Translations under genes and position numbers: made by a program
Shown here: piece by piece, positions 14,001-26,697 of the stretch
Numbering within the stretch: position 1 is the first letter of the stretch
Layout: every line of letters starts with the position of its first letter
The notes under the pieces: model-generated
The model's input: only the letters and a program-made list of their open reading frames with translations
The model's database searches: none
What the model was told of the DNA's origin: nothing
NCBI GenBank assembly: GCA_036877525.1
Contig: JAZGTH010000007.1
Location: 8,121,501-8,185,500 of the forward strand
Direction: 5' to 3'
Length of the DNA stretch: 64,000 nt
From: Chromobotia macracanthus
Taxonomy: Eukaryota > Chordata > Actinopteri > Cypriniformes > Botiidae

Positions 14001-15445
14001 ATCACCATTGGAATTAAACTAATGATGAGTGGTGGGGAATAATTTGAGGAGAGAGGAGAAAACAGTAATAACATACAGCATATTATGCAAAGGACATGAG
14101 TTATTTGATGAAAAAGAGCTCTTCTATGCTAATCTGCCTTGGATACCCGGGTTCTGTAACCACAGGGACGTTTAAACACTCTCAGAAGTTCTACTCTGTT
14201 TCCATCTGTTGCTATAGAGACAAACACGTGGAAATGGCTTTACAAGAAACCTCTGTGAACTCAGTGTATACCCCACAATGAAACCAAGGAAGGTGTATGT
14301 TCTTTGAGCTTTATACCAGGGATTGTGCTCTGAAAGTGTGGTCATTGACCTTATGTGATGAAAGCCCACTTCACCGGCAGCCGGAGTGCAAAATGACATG
14401 CTTTAAAAACCAGTGCTGTTCAGGCATTTCAGCTAGAAGCTATGACCTCACAGACAGTACACACCAAGTGCATCTTAATTAAAGGTGAGAAAATAAGGAT
14501 TTTCTTAACTCTAATAGATCCACTTGAAGGACAACTAAAATTACTTTTTTGTGACTCGCACTGACACTTCTGTTGCCACTATGCATAGTTACACGAAAAT
14601 AAATTATGCATTAAGCCATCATTACATTCATGCAATTTTGAGACACCTCTACACGTTAAAGTAGAACAGACATCGCTGGAGGATCTCTGCAAACAAATTA
14701 TGCAAAGTTGAAATGCCATGGGAAGCCTTAACCTACGTTTACCCCAAGGCTCAGAGTTGCAGACAGCATACTGAGCAAAAAACAAGCAAATAACTAAAAG
14801 ACATTTCTAGGCACTTCTTTGTGTGTGCATGCACATATACACAAATGAGTGGATGTCAACCACTACAGAAAGAGAACTAAGAAATGAAAGCTCTGCCTTG
14901 CCTTCCAGTGTTCGATTAAAGATAGGTGGCAATACAAAAGCTTTTTGACACTTTAATTGTGTTTATTAGAGTATTTCCTTTTAGGGTGCACATTATGACA
15001 AACATTACTTATAATTGCTCCATATATTATAATCTGCCTTGTACATATATAGGAATAAGGACATTAAGTTGTTACTTCTCTTTTCTATAGTGTTTTAACT
15101 CTGATACTTTAATGCCATACAACTACTCCCCAAGTTAAATTAAATTTAACCAGTAAAGTATAATACAAAAAGCAATTTTTTCACTTTTACATTATTTAAC
15201 AGTAAATGGAGGGGTGTTCTTTATTTGTGCTCTTAAATTAAGCCTAATGTGTATCAAATACAAACAGCTACAATCCCAAGTTCTTAGAGCTAAACAGGTA
15301 GATGAGGAGAAATGAGCAGCAATATGTCTATGATAATACCCCATGATGTTTTCCTGTAAACTGCTGTAATGTTTTTTCTGTATCATCATCATCATACTTC
15401 CAGATCATAAACATTTTGATAGTCATCATCAATAGATTAGTCATT

Positions 15446-15481
15446 AAATATTTTTATTTCATTGTATAAATAAAAATATTT
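15446..15481. repeat. Perfect 14-bp inverted repeat
   Basis: AAATATTTTTATTT (15446-15459) and its exact complement AAATAAAAATATTT (15468-15481) with an 8-nt loop. AT-only arms, so it may form a hairpin or cruciform; no gene is linked to it. Confidence 0.85.
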
Positions 15482-16452
15482 TGAATAATAAAAATGAATT
15501 TTCATTCTGTACACCTAATATTGTTTCTAAACATTGGTAATTTCAGGGTAATTCAGTAATGTAAAAGTTTGGCTTTAATGGTCCACGTCTCCTTCGATTA
15601 AGGAAAATCGGAGCAAATAGCATAAGAGCACTTTGAATTTAGATCTTAATTCTCCATGGCAACATCTACCTCATATTCTCACGACTTACAGAGCTATAAA
15701 GAGAAACCAATAAAGCCTCCACACTTGTCATTGATATTTTTTCTGTGTTCACTTTTCATTTCTTAATGGTTCGTTGAGCAGATTTAGCACAAGGGCAGGA
15801 CGTTCACAAGAAGTTCAGCACTAAAATATCTAAAGGCAAACGTCTAAATGGAAAGTGTCCCAGATGGGATTTGAGCTGGTTTCTTGCAATAGTTCCACCT
15901 ACAAAATATGCTGGAATGTATGGAGGAGGAGAGAGGCGAGCATTTCAAAACGATAAACATTAAACATGAGTCATTACACCAGCCACCAACAAGGGCACTT
16001 CTACCATTTCAGAGAATTATCATGGCTTTGTGAATTCAGGGAAGACTGTGTTGTTTGTCATACATCATTTGTGTCTCCTGAATTAGTTTTTTTTTTTCAC
16101 TGTTCAGACCGTTTTCTACCTTTGTACTCGCACATGCTCAACAGGAACAGATAAGAGCTAAATAGGCAGCTCCTATCAGAGGTATCTCGTTGTGCCTCAC
16201 ACGCTGTGACCCAGCCGGTGGAGATGCCATTGGCTTATCAGGAAAGAGAAAGCAGAAGTCTTTCCCGTTCTCTTTTTCTCTGTCTCTCTCAATCTCTGCT
16301 GGTCGTTGCCTGACAGAACACAGAGGTGTGCGGGGAGTCTTGGGAGATAATGGACCAACCTCGCATCTCAGTAAATGGGCTTCCATTTCACTTTTGCAGC
16401 CCGCTGGTGCTTGGCCACATAAATATGACAATGGTTCACATAGGAAAGGAAT

Positions 16453-16454
<2 letters not shown>

Positions 16455-16493
<39 letters not shown>
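16455..16493. repeat. (AG)n microsatellite
   Basis: About 19 uninterrupted AG dinucleotides. Confidence 0.97.
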
Positions 16494-16496
<3 letters not shown>

Positions 16497-19400
16497 ATGT
16501 AAAAGGAGAAAAAGGAGGTAAAAATTAGGGCTGTCAATGGTTGTTGTGGAACATCTCCTATAGCCAGAGAATTGACAGTTAACAGCATGCTAAAGCACTG
16601 CTGAGTCTCTCTCCAAATCTCTCACAAATGACAGATTTGAAACTGCACAGTCTGATGGCACAATCCCCCTGACAGCTTCCAGGTCTGGCTTAGAGGGTGA
16701 CTGTATTCTTCCAGGCAGGAAGTCCAGAGAAGGAAATCTGAACTCAAATCCCCTTTCAGCTTCCTTCTGGCAAGACCACCATACAGGGGAAAAGGTAAAC
16801 TGACTTTGAATGGCCTCCAAAATAGTCCAGAACTTTTGATTTGAGGAATAGTCCAGAACTTTTGACAGAACTTCTGCTTTTGATTTGCTTAAAAGTTTTG
16901 TGCATGTAAAAAAGGAATAGAAAGTTTTGTTCTATGAATAAGGTAGTTTGGCAATGAAGATAACTACAGTTTTAACTAGAAATTATTTTTATTAACCTTT
17001 TTAAATGAAAGCAAAAGGACTGAACAAAAACTACATTTACAACAGGGTAAATGAAAAAAATTCAAGAGTAAAAAAAAAAAAAAACACAAAAATTTCAAGA
17101 GTGACTTTTTGAACTTTCAGCAAAACCAATTATGAGTTACTTTGAATGACAAAGTTGAACAGCTTATTATTCTCAAAAAAATCTTGTTGCCACAGATGTA
17201 ATGGATAATTATCCACAAATCATTTTTTGTAGTTTGTAAACCATAGCATTAAATGCATTTGATCTATTCATTTCTAACCTCTGAGGAACAGGCTTAAAAT
17301 CAAAACTTGTGACTTGACACGTACTCAGCACTTGACACTTGACAGAGACTCAGTTACTGCAGCAACAACAATTATTACAGCTGTCGCATGAGGGATGCTC
17401 ATGATTTCAGTCTTCAGCTTAAGCAGCTGTACATGCTCTGCATACATTGTTTGCAATTTCATGCTTTGTTTCAGCATGACATCTATCTGAGTATTCAACC
17501 ATTTTAAGATAATTAAGTGCTTGGCCTGTCAGTAAATCATTAAAGAAAAAAATAAATCACACAAGCATCAATACTCTAATTTACATCCTTAGGGCAGGCA
17601 GCTATTGATTCTGTCACTTCTAATGGTCTGCAGTTCTACAGAGACCAAAATCTTGACTTTTTTGAAATGGGTCTTGAAAATGCAGTTGAGAAGCCAAAAC
17701 TTTTTTCTTTGTGGTAAGGTTTGCAAAAGGCAATTGTGTTTGTGATGTATGAAATAAAAGCAATCTGCTTTGGATCACAGAGTTTGACCTGAATTTCATT
17801 CCCCAGCATGCTCAAGATGCTTCTTTTTGAAACTCAGCTCGACTTCAAACTGTCAAAATACACCAGCACTTGAGGAGTTGGAGATTGTGTTGTATTATTT
17901 CTAAATCCATATCCAGGAGAGAGATGATCCACATTTTAGCAGGAAATGCCCAATGTGTTTAAAATGCAAGATATTAAGACACAAATAGGGCAGAACCATA
18001 AACATGATGAACATCGAAATGTCAACTTAATCTCTTTAAGCTTCAGTTCTCTAAACAAACAGTCAGCCCTCTAAAGAAATTTATCCTGAATTTGCGTATG
18101 ATGTTAGAGGAGGAGGTTTATTTTTTATGAGATGAAGCCGTGGGAGGGCAGACAACCTCAATGAAATGGAAAGGAGACCAAACTGCATCTGGAGGTTTGA
18201 GTACAAGCGGAATTGCTGTGGGACTGAAAGTCCTGAGCAAGGCTTCATTCTGTAATGAAAGTCTTAGAAACTTACACAAATGTTTAATCCTTTTATTATG
18301 GTTTGGGGTGACTATCTCTGTGCACATACTGTCTGTGTCATTTATGGAAGAAACATATCCCCAACGTTTTGGCCATAGACGATTTTGTGCCCACTGCTTC
18401 ACGAAATTGCTCACAGCAAGGATGCATCTAATGCAGAGAAAGTGTCTCCCTTTCCTGAGCAATCTTTTCATGAATGTGTGTTACAATAAATTGCGATACA
18501 GTGCTGGAATGTTACTTTTAATGCTTGCGTGGTGTTCGGTGTTGTTGTTTTCAGTACTGAAAGGCAACGGCAGCAATGCATTTCAAGCTATCTACAACAC
18601 CAAAATTAGAAAAAAAAATACACAATCCAAATTCCCTCGTCTTCAAAGCTAAAGCATAAGGGCTTGATCAATGAATTATACTTTACTTTGTACATATTGT
18701 ACTGAAAGTGCTAATCTAAATCCCAGAACTGACAATGATAGATGTAAAAAAGATTTAAATTAAAATAGACAAGTTCTTTAGAACTCTGTTCTGTGTTTGA
18801 TGTTTCATCAATCATTTAGCTGAACTATGCAAAAACACCCACTGTTAATAAACTTAAAATATAAAGCACACATACAAAATAAGTTTTTTAAATTTTTCTT
18901 ATTTCTTACTCTCTGACAAAATAATGAATCAGAGGACCTTTTCACCATTTTTAAAACATGTTTGACAGCTCAGAAATGTAATTGCTTCAGATCCCTTGTC
19001 ATCTAATTAAGAAGCATATGTGTGTCTTTGACAAAAGTTAAATGCATTATTGGACAGGCGGGCAGGAGATGGAGGCTGCATGACTGAGGGCTTGGCACTC
19101 CGTTCACTCTCACAATAAATGAGTTTCTTTCTTCAATCAATGGAACATTAAATTCGAACAAGACTGACTACCCTGACAGGCTGACAGACAACCAGCAACA
19201 TCTAATTGGTGGCAGAGGTCTTTTATTCAGAGTGAGCAGGTATAAATCACTCTCTCCCAATATAAGAAAAGGCTTTAGCTGGAAAATGCACCTAAGGCGC
19301 AACCCATCAGATGCCCACAGCTTTCATACTCATAACATAAGAATGGCCATTGAGAGGAGACATGTAAAAGCATTAGAACCACGAACGCTCACAGATTATT

Positions 19401-20159
19401 GTCCTGTCATTTTACCACATATCGAGCTATTCACTGTAACCTCTCTGCAACTATTGATAGAATAAAGAAAAAGATGGAAAAGATGGATTGATAAGTGGAC
19501 AAAGATGGACAGAGGGTGGAAGGTAACATGATGGCTTTTTTCATCTCCCTTCCACCTGAAGAGCAAGTTAGAGCATTCTAGCTCAAGTGGGGGAATTGAA
19601 GACCCCTGACCTCAGCAAACACAGATATGGCCAAAGTACACAGATTGCTAACTCAGGACCAGTGAGTGACATCTCTTAAGTGCATGGAGGGGAAGGCAGG
19701 CATGCTTTTAAAAGGCATCACCAATGTGGAGGACAGAACAGGACATGGCTCCTACCAAAGCTCTGATTCTGAATGTGAGTTGTTTTGGAGGTACTGTGAC
19801 GCATCTCCAGGGGCCGTGTTTTATTGTGATGCACCTGGTCCATATTTAGCAAAGCAATTGATGCAGCATTGAAGGGGTAAGAGCTATCCATCTTTGCAAA
19901 ATGGGAAAAGTGGGCTAAACACTAAAGCCGGCCACAAATATGCGATGAGACCAATCTTGAATGGCTTAGCGTGATGTTTTCCCCAATGCCCAATTAAATG
20001 TCTTTAGGATGAATCTCAGCCTCTGACATTGTTCTAAAGGTGTCTAAAATTTTTGTATCACAGTACCGTAATGTGACTACTCCTATAACGTCTAATATAA
20101 AACAAATACAGCTTGAACTCTATTCCTTGTACTTGTAAACATAGCTTTGTAGACTACGC

Positions 20160-20205
20160 TACGCTCTTTAATGTTGCTTTGGATAAAAGTGTCTGAATGT
20201 AAAAG
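20160..20205 (+). repeat. SINE tail remnant
   Basis: GTTGCTTTGGATAAAAGTGT followed by CTGAATGTAAAAG matches the teleost SINE/LINE tail in plus orientation. The preceding region is too decayed to show a tRNA head. Confidence 0.4.
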
Positions 20206-21064
20206 CAACAAATTGGAGAAGAGACATTAATGATGTGCAAGAGAGAGACTATCAGTTCTAAATGGTTATACTAACCTGTATTTTGCATATTTGATATGCA
20301 ACAAATATTTTGCTATTTAGAAACCCCTTAACGTTATGGTTCCACAATTAAAATCACCTTGAGTTTGCTATTAAGAAAAAGTAGCCCAGCCACTAACCTG
20401 TTTAGCCCAGCCACTGATTCCAAAGACTACAAATTAGTTTCATGCAAAACAAATCCACAAAAATAAGGAAAACATGCAATGTGCACCTGGTTTAATGCAG
20501 CCTTCATAATTGCTTACCTTAGGTTCTGATGAAGTTATAAGTTAGTAATACAGGTTATTAAGTTATTAAACTGTGGGGGTGGGAAGTCCTCTACCGTTGA
20601 AACAGTGAGCACTCACAAAGATAATATCATTCAGTGTAAACAAAGTGTTGAGCAATATTCTGATGCAAGTCCCACATAACTACAGTGAGCTGAAGCATTC
20701 AGCATGTCAACAATTATCAGCAATCCTACCTACTGTTTTTTAGCCTAATTACCAGATGGTGAGGCTAATTAATTCTCATCCCTTGGGAGGAACATTATGT
20801 TTTTACCATCTTATAAAAAACCAATGTAAAATTGTGGGATGTCGAAGTGAGCAGAGATTTTTTTTGTTCTGAATATCAGATGAAGTACCCTGAGATTGTG
20901 GATTTATCTCGGTCCCCTGAGCACACGCCTGAGCATTTCTGATGTCTTTACAAAAACATCACTGTGTTCAGAAATTGAAGTCTGCGTTGTGTACATACAG
21001 CTGTACAAAAGTACAGTAGCCTGGCTGCCCGTCACCTGCTTAATATATTCCTGACCTTAAAATC

Positions 21065-21640
21065 TAATCATGTAGTGACTTTTATCCAAAGCTCTTTACA
21101 GTACACTTATTACAGAGACAGTCAGAATGAGTAGAGCAAAATACCATGAGAAAACTTCCTATTACATGAAATCTGTGTTTACATTTACATGCAGTGTTGT
21201 AGCTGTTTACTCTCAACCCCTGTAACTACAGAACAAAATCAGAAATGATCGTTGTTTTTGCAATTTCAGAAAACTCAGAAATGATCAGACACATTAACTG
21301 ATCACACTGATCACACAGTTAATGATCAGCACTGATCACAAACTGCTTTCTACCTTCTTTTTCACGTACATACACACTCTTCAAAAACCTGTAAATGCAG
21401 CTTATGCGTTTATCTGGGCACATAAGCCTCTCATAAGTCTCTAGCAGGAACCTAGCTGTGTTAGAATGCATTCACATTGAAAATGTTGTTTACATTTACA
21501 TGTTTCAGAACACTGCTTTCTACAAGTTCCCTGGAGTAAGCCAGTTTCTTATGTGCATGTATATACAGCCAGTGCCTCTGAAGTAACCTGGGGCTAATTG
21601 GGTTGCTCAAGGATACATTGTAATAGTTAATGTATAAATC
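21065..21640 (+). repeat. Old SINE/LINE-tail fragments, possibly one split element
   Basis: 21070-21130 carries the complement of the teleost SINE/LINE tail (TTTTATCCAAAGC followed by a spacer ending GACAGTC). 21560-21615 carries the block that normally follows it (AACCTGGGGCTAATTGGGTT then GCTCAAGGATACA). Order and orientation agree, but about 430 bp of unrelated sequence separates them. Confidence 0.45.
21282..21338. repeat. TGATCA cluster with inverted repeat
   Basis: Five TGATCA palindromes within 57 bp (21282, 21299, 21308, 21323, 21333), enclosing CATTAACTG (21292-21300) and its complement CAGTTAATG (21316-21324). Confidence 0.8.
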
Positions 21641-23027
21641 CCTGCAGGTTTAACGTGCTGTGTCAAAAGTATTTATGTATGTGCTTAACAGGTAAAATAA
21701 TCAGTATAAACACTGAACAACACTTATAGTATATAAGGAAGATATACTTGTGAAAGTATACACATCATAAATGATCAACTTTAAATGTTAAAATAAGAAA
21801 TAATTAACAGCTGTTTTACTTATTGTTAAAGGTAAAGTGGGTAATTTCTGTGCCACTGGGACCATTACTGGCACCAAATGAATTTGGAAAATAAAAAATT
21901 ATTGAACAACTGGTTTTCCAGAACATTCCACCCTGATCCCTGTCCTCCAATACTGGATCAGATACATTCCACCTTTTAAGAAAAGAGTGAAAGAGAAAAC
22001 AAATAAGTGAAAGAGCAGAACTGAATGGGAGAAATGGCAAATGTTGCCAATAGCCATGTTAGTCCCTTGTTACCTGTTAAGCGTTTCCCACTGTATGTCT
22101 GTGTGCACTTCTGTGACTATGTCTTACATTGACCATTTTCTTTCGTCCACATGCCCACAGAGTCTGTTCCCAGTGTGATTGTTCTGACTTTCAAATAGTT
22201 CTGTCTGCCAGCTGGGATCAATACGGCTAATCCCTCCTGTAGACGCATCCTGCACTCACTAAAGTAGGTATTACTGGCACAGTGTGATCATTTTTTCTGG
22301 TTGGATCTGTGATGCAGCAGGCTTTCTTAGAACAGGGATAAACAAGGTTTTTATTAGTAGGGTGTATATTTGTGGGCCACAGGTGTTTGAAACAGCAATT
22401 TCTTAGATCGTGGGAAACCCACAGCATCCCTGGAATCAAATCAACTTTCTGAGGAGCAATTAATTTTTTCCAGGGTGTCATGCAGGATGGGTTTATTTAA
22501 AAATAATGCTCTGATAACAAAAAAGTAGCACTCCAAGACAAGCAAAGAATGCATAAATAATTTACTTTTCAAAAACCTAAATGAGCAGCACTGCATTGTC
22601 ATTGACTAAAAATGGCTTTTGTTTTAACTGCTCGTTTTCTCTCATTTGTCGTTCCCAAGAGTGCTAATAAGATACTCCATCGTAAACAGCATATGTTTTT
22701 AAACATCGACTAGGAGAGTCATTTTTACAAAAGTGTGTTTACAAAAAAACAACAAATTATAGAGGATAAATAGGGTGCCTCATTGGTGGTGAACAAATAC
22801 TGTTAACAAGACCTTTGAGAAATAAAGCTGCTTAAAAAACAAAAGAACTGACTGATATGGATTCATTTAGAAGACACTACTGACATACTATAGCTATTCT
22901 GTTTTTGAGACAAGAATAAATGCCATTATAATTCCTCAGATACTCTGCACTTACATCTCCTTAAGGCAGGGTTAAGACGGCCTTGCTCTGGACTCATAAT
23001 AATGTGTCCTTTTCTCTTTTTCCACAG
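21641..23027. other. Gene-poor region
   Basis: AT-rich; nothing beyond short open frames seen. Confidence 0.5.
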
Positions 23028-23111
23028 CATCATTTTTCTGCTGAGTGCCATCATCTGCCATTGGTCAAAATCTATTCTTGATCATAGTGCCCCTCCCTGG
23101 AAACCTTCAGG
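23028..23111 (+). other. Candidate plus-strand exon
   Basis: 84-nt segment after an excellent acceptor (TGTCCTTTTCTCTTTTTCCACAG without break) and before a donor GG|GTAAAT. Only one frame is open, reading IIFLLSAIICHWSKSILDHS then APPWKPS. Phase-symmetric (2/2). No known family recognised; it could be part of an lncRNA. Confidence 0.2.
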
Positions 23112-25375
23112 GTAAATCTCACACTTACCAGCGCACCCTGTGGGAGAGCAATCACTCAGCGTCAACCTACCTTCACAGATGCTGAGAGTCCCATAGGATG
23201 CAGCTACCTTAACTAAGGTCATACAGTGCTACACATCTTTGCATTTGCAGCATGGTAACAGGAGAAAGAAAAGAAGGCTAAAAATGCTAACAAGCCCCTT
23301 GGAGACTTTCAGTGGTGTGCAGCATTCAAAATGACTGCAGGTCAAGTGAAACGTATCTCTGGTACAATTATGAAAGATGGGGGAATGGCAAATATACATT
23401 CATGGGTCTCTAACTGCCAGTTTCTACCAGCCAGCCCTGAAACAAGCAAAGCCCAAGGGTGTTCTTGCAGTACAAAAGTCACGTGACCTCCGTTACCTTG
23501 ATGGCACGTGTGTACGATTACTGGTGACCTCTAACACTGGAAAGAAAGACAGTAAGACAGATTCCTGCAAAAGCACATATGGGGCAACATGGCAGCATCA
23601 GGCTCGTGGGCCTGAAAACTTTCACATCCATCTGTTTTTCTTAACGTTATCGGGAAAGAAACAGGGTGAGACAAGGTGGCTGGGGGGAAAATCACTCCTC
23701 AAGCCAAGCATGCATCCTTGTGATGACAGACTGCTGCAGGCTGAGCATCATAGCAAACAATGCTGTTAGATTTATAACAAGAGACCCAGAGCACTGGCTG
23801 AAGGCCATCTCATGCTGAGGGCTGGGAAAAATACGCAAGATGGATGACACAGACCAACCGGTAAATACTGCGTGAACAATGGGGCATTGTGGAAGCAAGT
23901 CGCTGAGGACACACTAGCATTTAGTTCTGCTCTCGTATTTATATATTGTCTGGTTATTTTTTAAAGCTTTTGTGGCATATGAGCCCACAACTCACACATT
24001 TCCCTTGATCTTATCCAAAGCACTTTATTAACTACATAGATAACAAAGGCAAAAACACAAGCCATACATCTAACCAAATTACAGCTTTAGCGTAACAGAT
24101 TCAATGTAGTTTATGATACTGCACCTTCAAATGATATCGCTGCAGGACAAAGACCATTTAATCTTACTCAATGTAGAGAAACAGAGAAATTCTCAGAGTA
24201 CAACATATCTCCACCAGCTTAATCCACTTGTGAACAAAAGAGCAAATCTGTGCAGAACGAATTCTTCTCCTCTGATTCCTATTCCTCTAAAATTGGATAA
24301 AGTTGATCTATCAGATTTTACAGCTCTAGATAACACCAGCCTTCATCTTTTAATGTCTGTGAAGGAGCATGGGCCCTTACTAAGGATGACTATGGCTGAA
24401 CGAACACCTGACTGATTGGCCACAGATAGGATTCTGGCAGGTGCACACACTTTGGGTGAGGTCTACGAGTCCACGTTCCCCTGAGTCAGTGCCACATGTC
24501 ATTCAGGTGATCAGACAGGGGAAGAGATAATGTCATGTCTAAAGTCAGCCTATAAATCTGCAGAAAATCTGTTGAGACTTTGTCTGAAGCTCATCTGCTG
24601 GAGATTAGTGTCTGCTGTTTGACTAGGGTGGTTTCCTGTAGAACTACCTCTTATGAAAAATTACCCAGATGAAGAAAGCATACGCAAAAACACAATTTAT
24701 ATGGGACATAGGACATAAAGACTGCAGGTGGTTGGTAAGACGGCATCCAGAGCAGTCAGATATGTGAATTAGTGCCTCAGGGCCCTACATACTGCGAAAT
24801 ACTGAATACCACTTTTATTGCAAGATATAACAAGTGGCTATATCATGGACCTCAGTATTTTGAAACAAGACCTCTGAAATAATATGTGGAAAACTGTTTT
24901 TACAATGCAAAACTCATTTTCCAGTTCAACCAGACTAAACTGACTAAATAATACGTTCAAAAAATCATTATGATGTCATAAGTACATTAAAATATCACCA
25001 CCCACATTAACATTTGGACATCTTTGAGGTAATCAACAACTTGCCCCCTTTTCATGGTGAAATAATGAGCAGGAAGCAGACCAGATACTCTAGTTATTAA
25101 ACATGAAAGATTTAAAAATACTATTCCAGATGAACAAAATGGGAAGGGAATACACCTAAACTTTGTTTATTTTTAAAAATTTGTTTATGTAAAAGGTTTA
25201 TTTTCTACCAAGGTCTCTGTTCATGTCATCCTGACAGTGCTGTACATTTCAGTGCAGACTGCTGTGAGAGGAGTCTGTTATTGAAGGATAAAGTAGTGTC
25301 AACTTTACTGAACCTGACAGACCCACAACAAGTAAGGTTGTTACTTTCACGTGCAGAAAGATTAACCAATCAAAA
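23112..25375. other. Gene-poor region
   Basis: Contains a 130-codon plus-strand open frame at 23377-23769 with no recognisable domain and no supporting splice or regulatory signal, plus the SINE tail remnant at 24.0 kb. Confidence 0.5.
24008..24040 (-). repeat. SINE tail remnant
   Basis: Short match to the complement of the GGATAAAAG-type SINE/LINE tail (CTTATCCAAAGCACTTTATT). No head is visible. Confidence 0.35.
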
Positions 25376-25516
25376 CATTTACATATTTGGCAGATGCTTT
25401 TATCCAAAGCAACTTACAATGCATTCAAGTTACACATTTTCTTAGCATGTGCTCCCTGGGAATCGAACCCACAACCTCTTGCGCTACTAATGCTCTACCA
25501 CTGAGCTACAGGAGAA
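25376..25516 (-). repeat. tRNA-derived SINE
   Basis: Read on the minus strand, this copy has an intact pol III A box (TAGCTCAGTGGTAGAGC, complement of 25492-25508) and B box (GGTTCGATTCC, complement of 25459-25469), so the head is clearly a tRNA relative. The 3' part reads GGATAAAAGCATCTG followed by CCAAATATGTAAATG, a tail shared by many teleost SINEs and their partner LINEs. The head does not close into a full tRNA cloverleaf with acceptor stem, so it is not called as a tRNA gene. Confidence 0.85.
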
Positions 25517-25982
25517 CCTACGCTAGCGTTTGTTAATCTTATAGGTACATTAGCAAAAACACCCTGTTTAATTCCAAGAGGCCAGAGAGAGAATGGAAAA
25601 ATGGTAAAAATAACTTAAATAAAAAAAACTAATAGTAGTACAATCAAAATGTCACAAAACTGTAAAACTCCTTTAACATTTTGGTTCTGTGGAGAAAACT
25701 ATGGCTACCTTTCTTTCAGGTCACAATGTTCATTATCTGTTCAGTGTCCAACATTGAATGGAAATTACATTAACTCAGAAGAGATGAATGCTGGGCTGAA
25801 TGTAATGAAAAAACACCCGATTGCTTTCCTATGCTGATCCAAAGATATTTTTCCTCTTTGCTGAGGCAACCTGTAGTTTTTTGTGTACCATTTCTCTCAA
25901 CATTTAGAATTTGTGTGCACACCAACAGTGTGAGGTCTTATGGCCAAGAAAATGGACATTCAAACTCTCTCTCACTCTCATT

Positions 25983-26045
25983 GACTCTCTCACTGACTCT
26001 CTCACTGACTCTCTCACTGACTCTCTCACTGACTCTCTCACTGAC
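25983..26045. repeat. 12-bp minisatellite (GACTCTCTCACT)n
   Basis: Five exact tandem copies of GACTCTCTCACT (25983-26042) plus a partial copy, preceded by degenerate CTCTCTCACTCTC sequence. Because the unit is a multiple of three and lacks stops, it holds several frames open on both strands; the Asp-Ser-Leu-Thr-type repeat peptides it predicts are not genes. Confidence 0.95.
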
Positions 26046-26251
26046 ACACCATGTCCAAGGAAGGGCACGACTCTCAAACTGATGCACACAGTTCATCTTT
26101 TTCTTCTTTTTCTCATAATCTCTTATTCTTATTGTAATCTCACATTCTCCTCTTCCCATCTCCAGTCTCTCCTTTCTACACTTGCTTTTTCTGTTCTGTT
26201 TTTCTGTTCTGTTTCCCCACATTCTTTCATCCTTGCCGACATTTTCCACAG

Positions 26252-26318
26252 GATAAAGATGAACGGGTCTCAGCAGTATCTTGCAGTCATTCCTGTGACA
26301 GGAATGGGAGGCTGCTGA
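26252..26318 (+). other. Candidate plus-strand terminal exon
   Basis: Follows about 150 bp of pyrimidine-rich sequence ending CCGACATTTTCCACAG. In the phase left by the 23.03-23.11 kb candidate it reads IKMNGSQQYLAVIPVTGMGG then C and TGA. The pyrimidine tract may simply be low-complexity DNA. Confidence 0.15.
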
Positions 26319-26697
26319 GATGGAGATAAATGGGCAATTGCAGGAGGGGCGAGTGTTGACATTTGAAGCATTTGACATTAAGAAGGTATCAGCTTTTCTG
26401 ACTCAAGTTATTTGGGACTTTCACTCATTAATATGGCTCTGAATATAGAGCTTTAATGTGTGGGGTGTAAATGACTCTTCAAGAACTTCTGAGCTTCATC
26501 ATCACCAGCACATCTTCATGTCATCAGATGTTTGAAAACTATTTGAATTATTAATGCACTAGAGAAACAGAACATTGAAGTAGATGATTATAAAGTAAAT
26601 AGATAAGCATCATTCTGTGAGACCAAAACAAAAGTATATTCATTCTCTCAGCAGGGAAAACCGTATGCTTCTAAAAGATCTTTTCTTAATGTGGCTC

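Larger units (their letters stand above)
11029..20159. other. Gene-poor region
   Basis: No gene recognised. Includes an (AG)n array at 16.46 kb, a 14-bp perfect palindrome at 15446-15481, and two stretches with few stops on both strands (16138-16528 and 18118-18652) that are more likely constrained non-coding sequence or chance than genes. Confidence 0.55.

Noticed and set aside
23377..23769. 130-codon plus-strand frame
   Set aside because: No domain, no composition bias, no splice or promoter context; likely chance.
25441..25516. tRNA gene
   Set aside because: A and B boxes are present, but the sequence runs into a SINE tail and does not close an acceptor stem; it is a SINE head.
25904..26378. 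Several overlapping open frames encoding Asp-Ser-Leu-Thr or Ser-Glu-Arg-Val repeat peptides
   Set aside because: They are produced by the stop-free 12-bp minisatellite, which keeps frames open on both strands.
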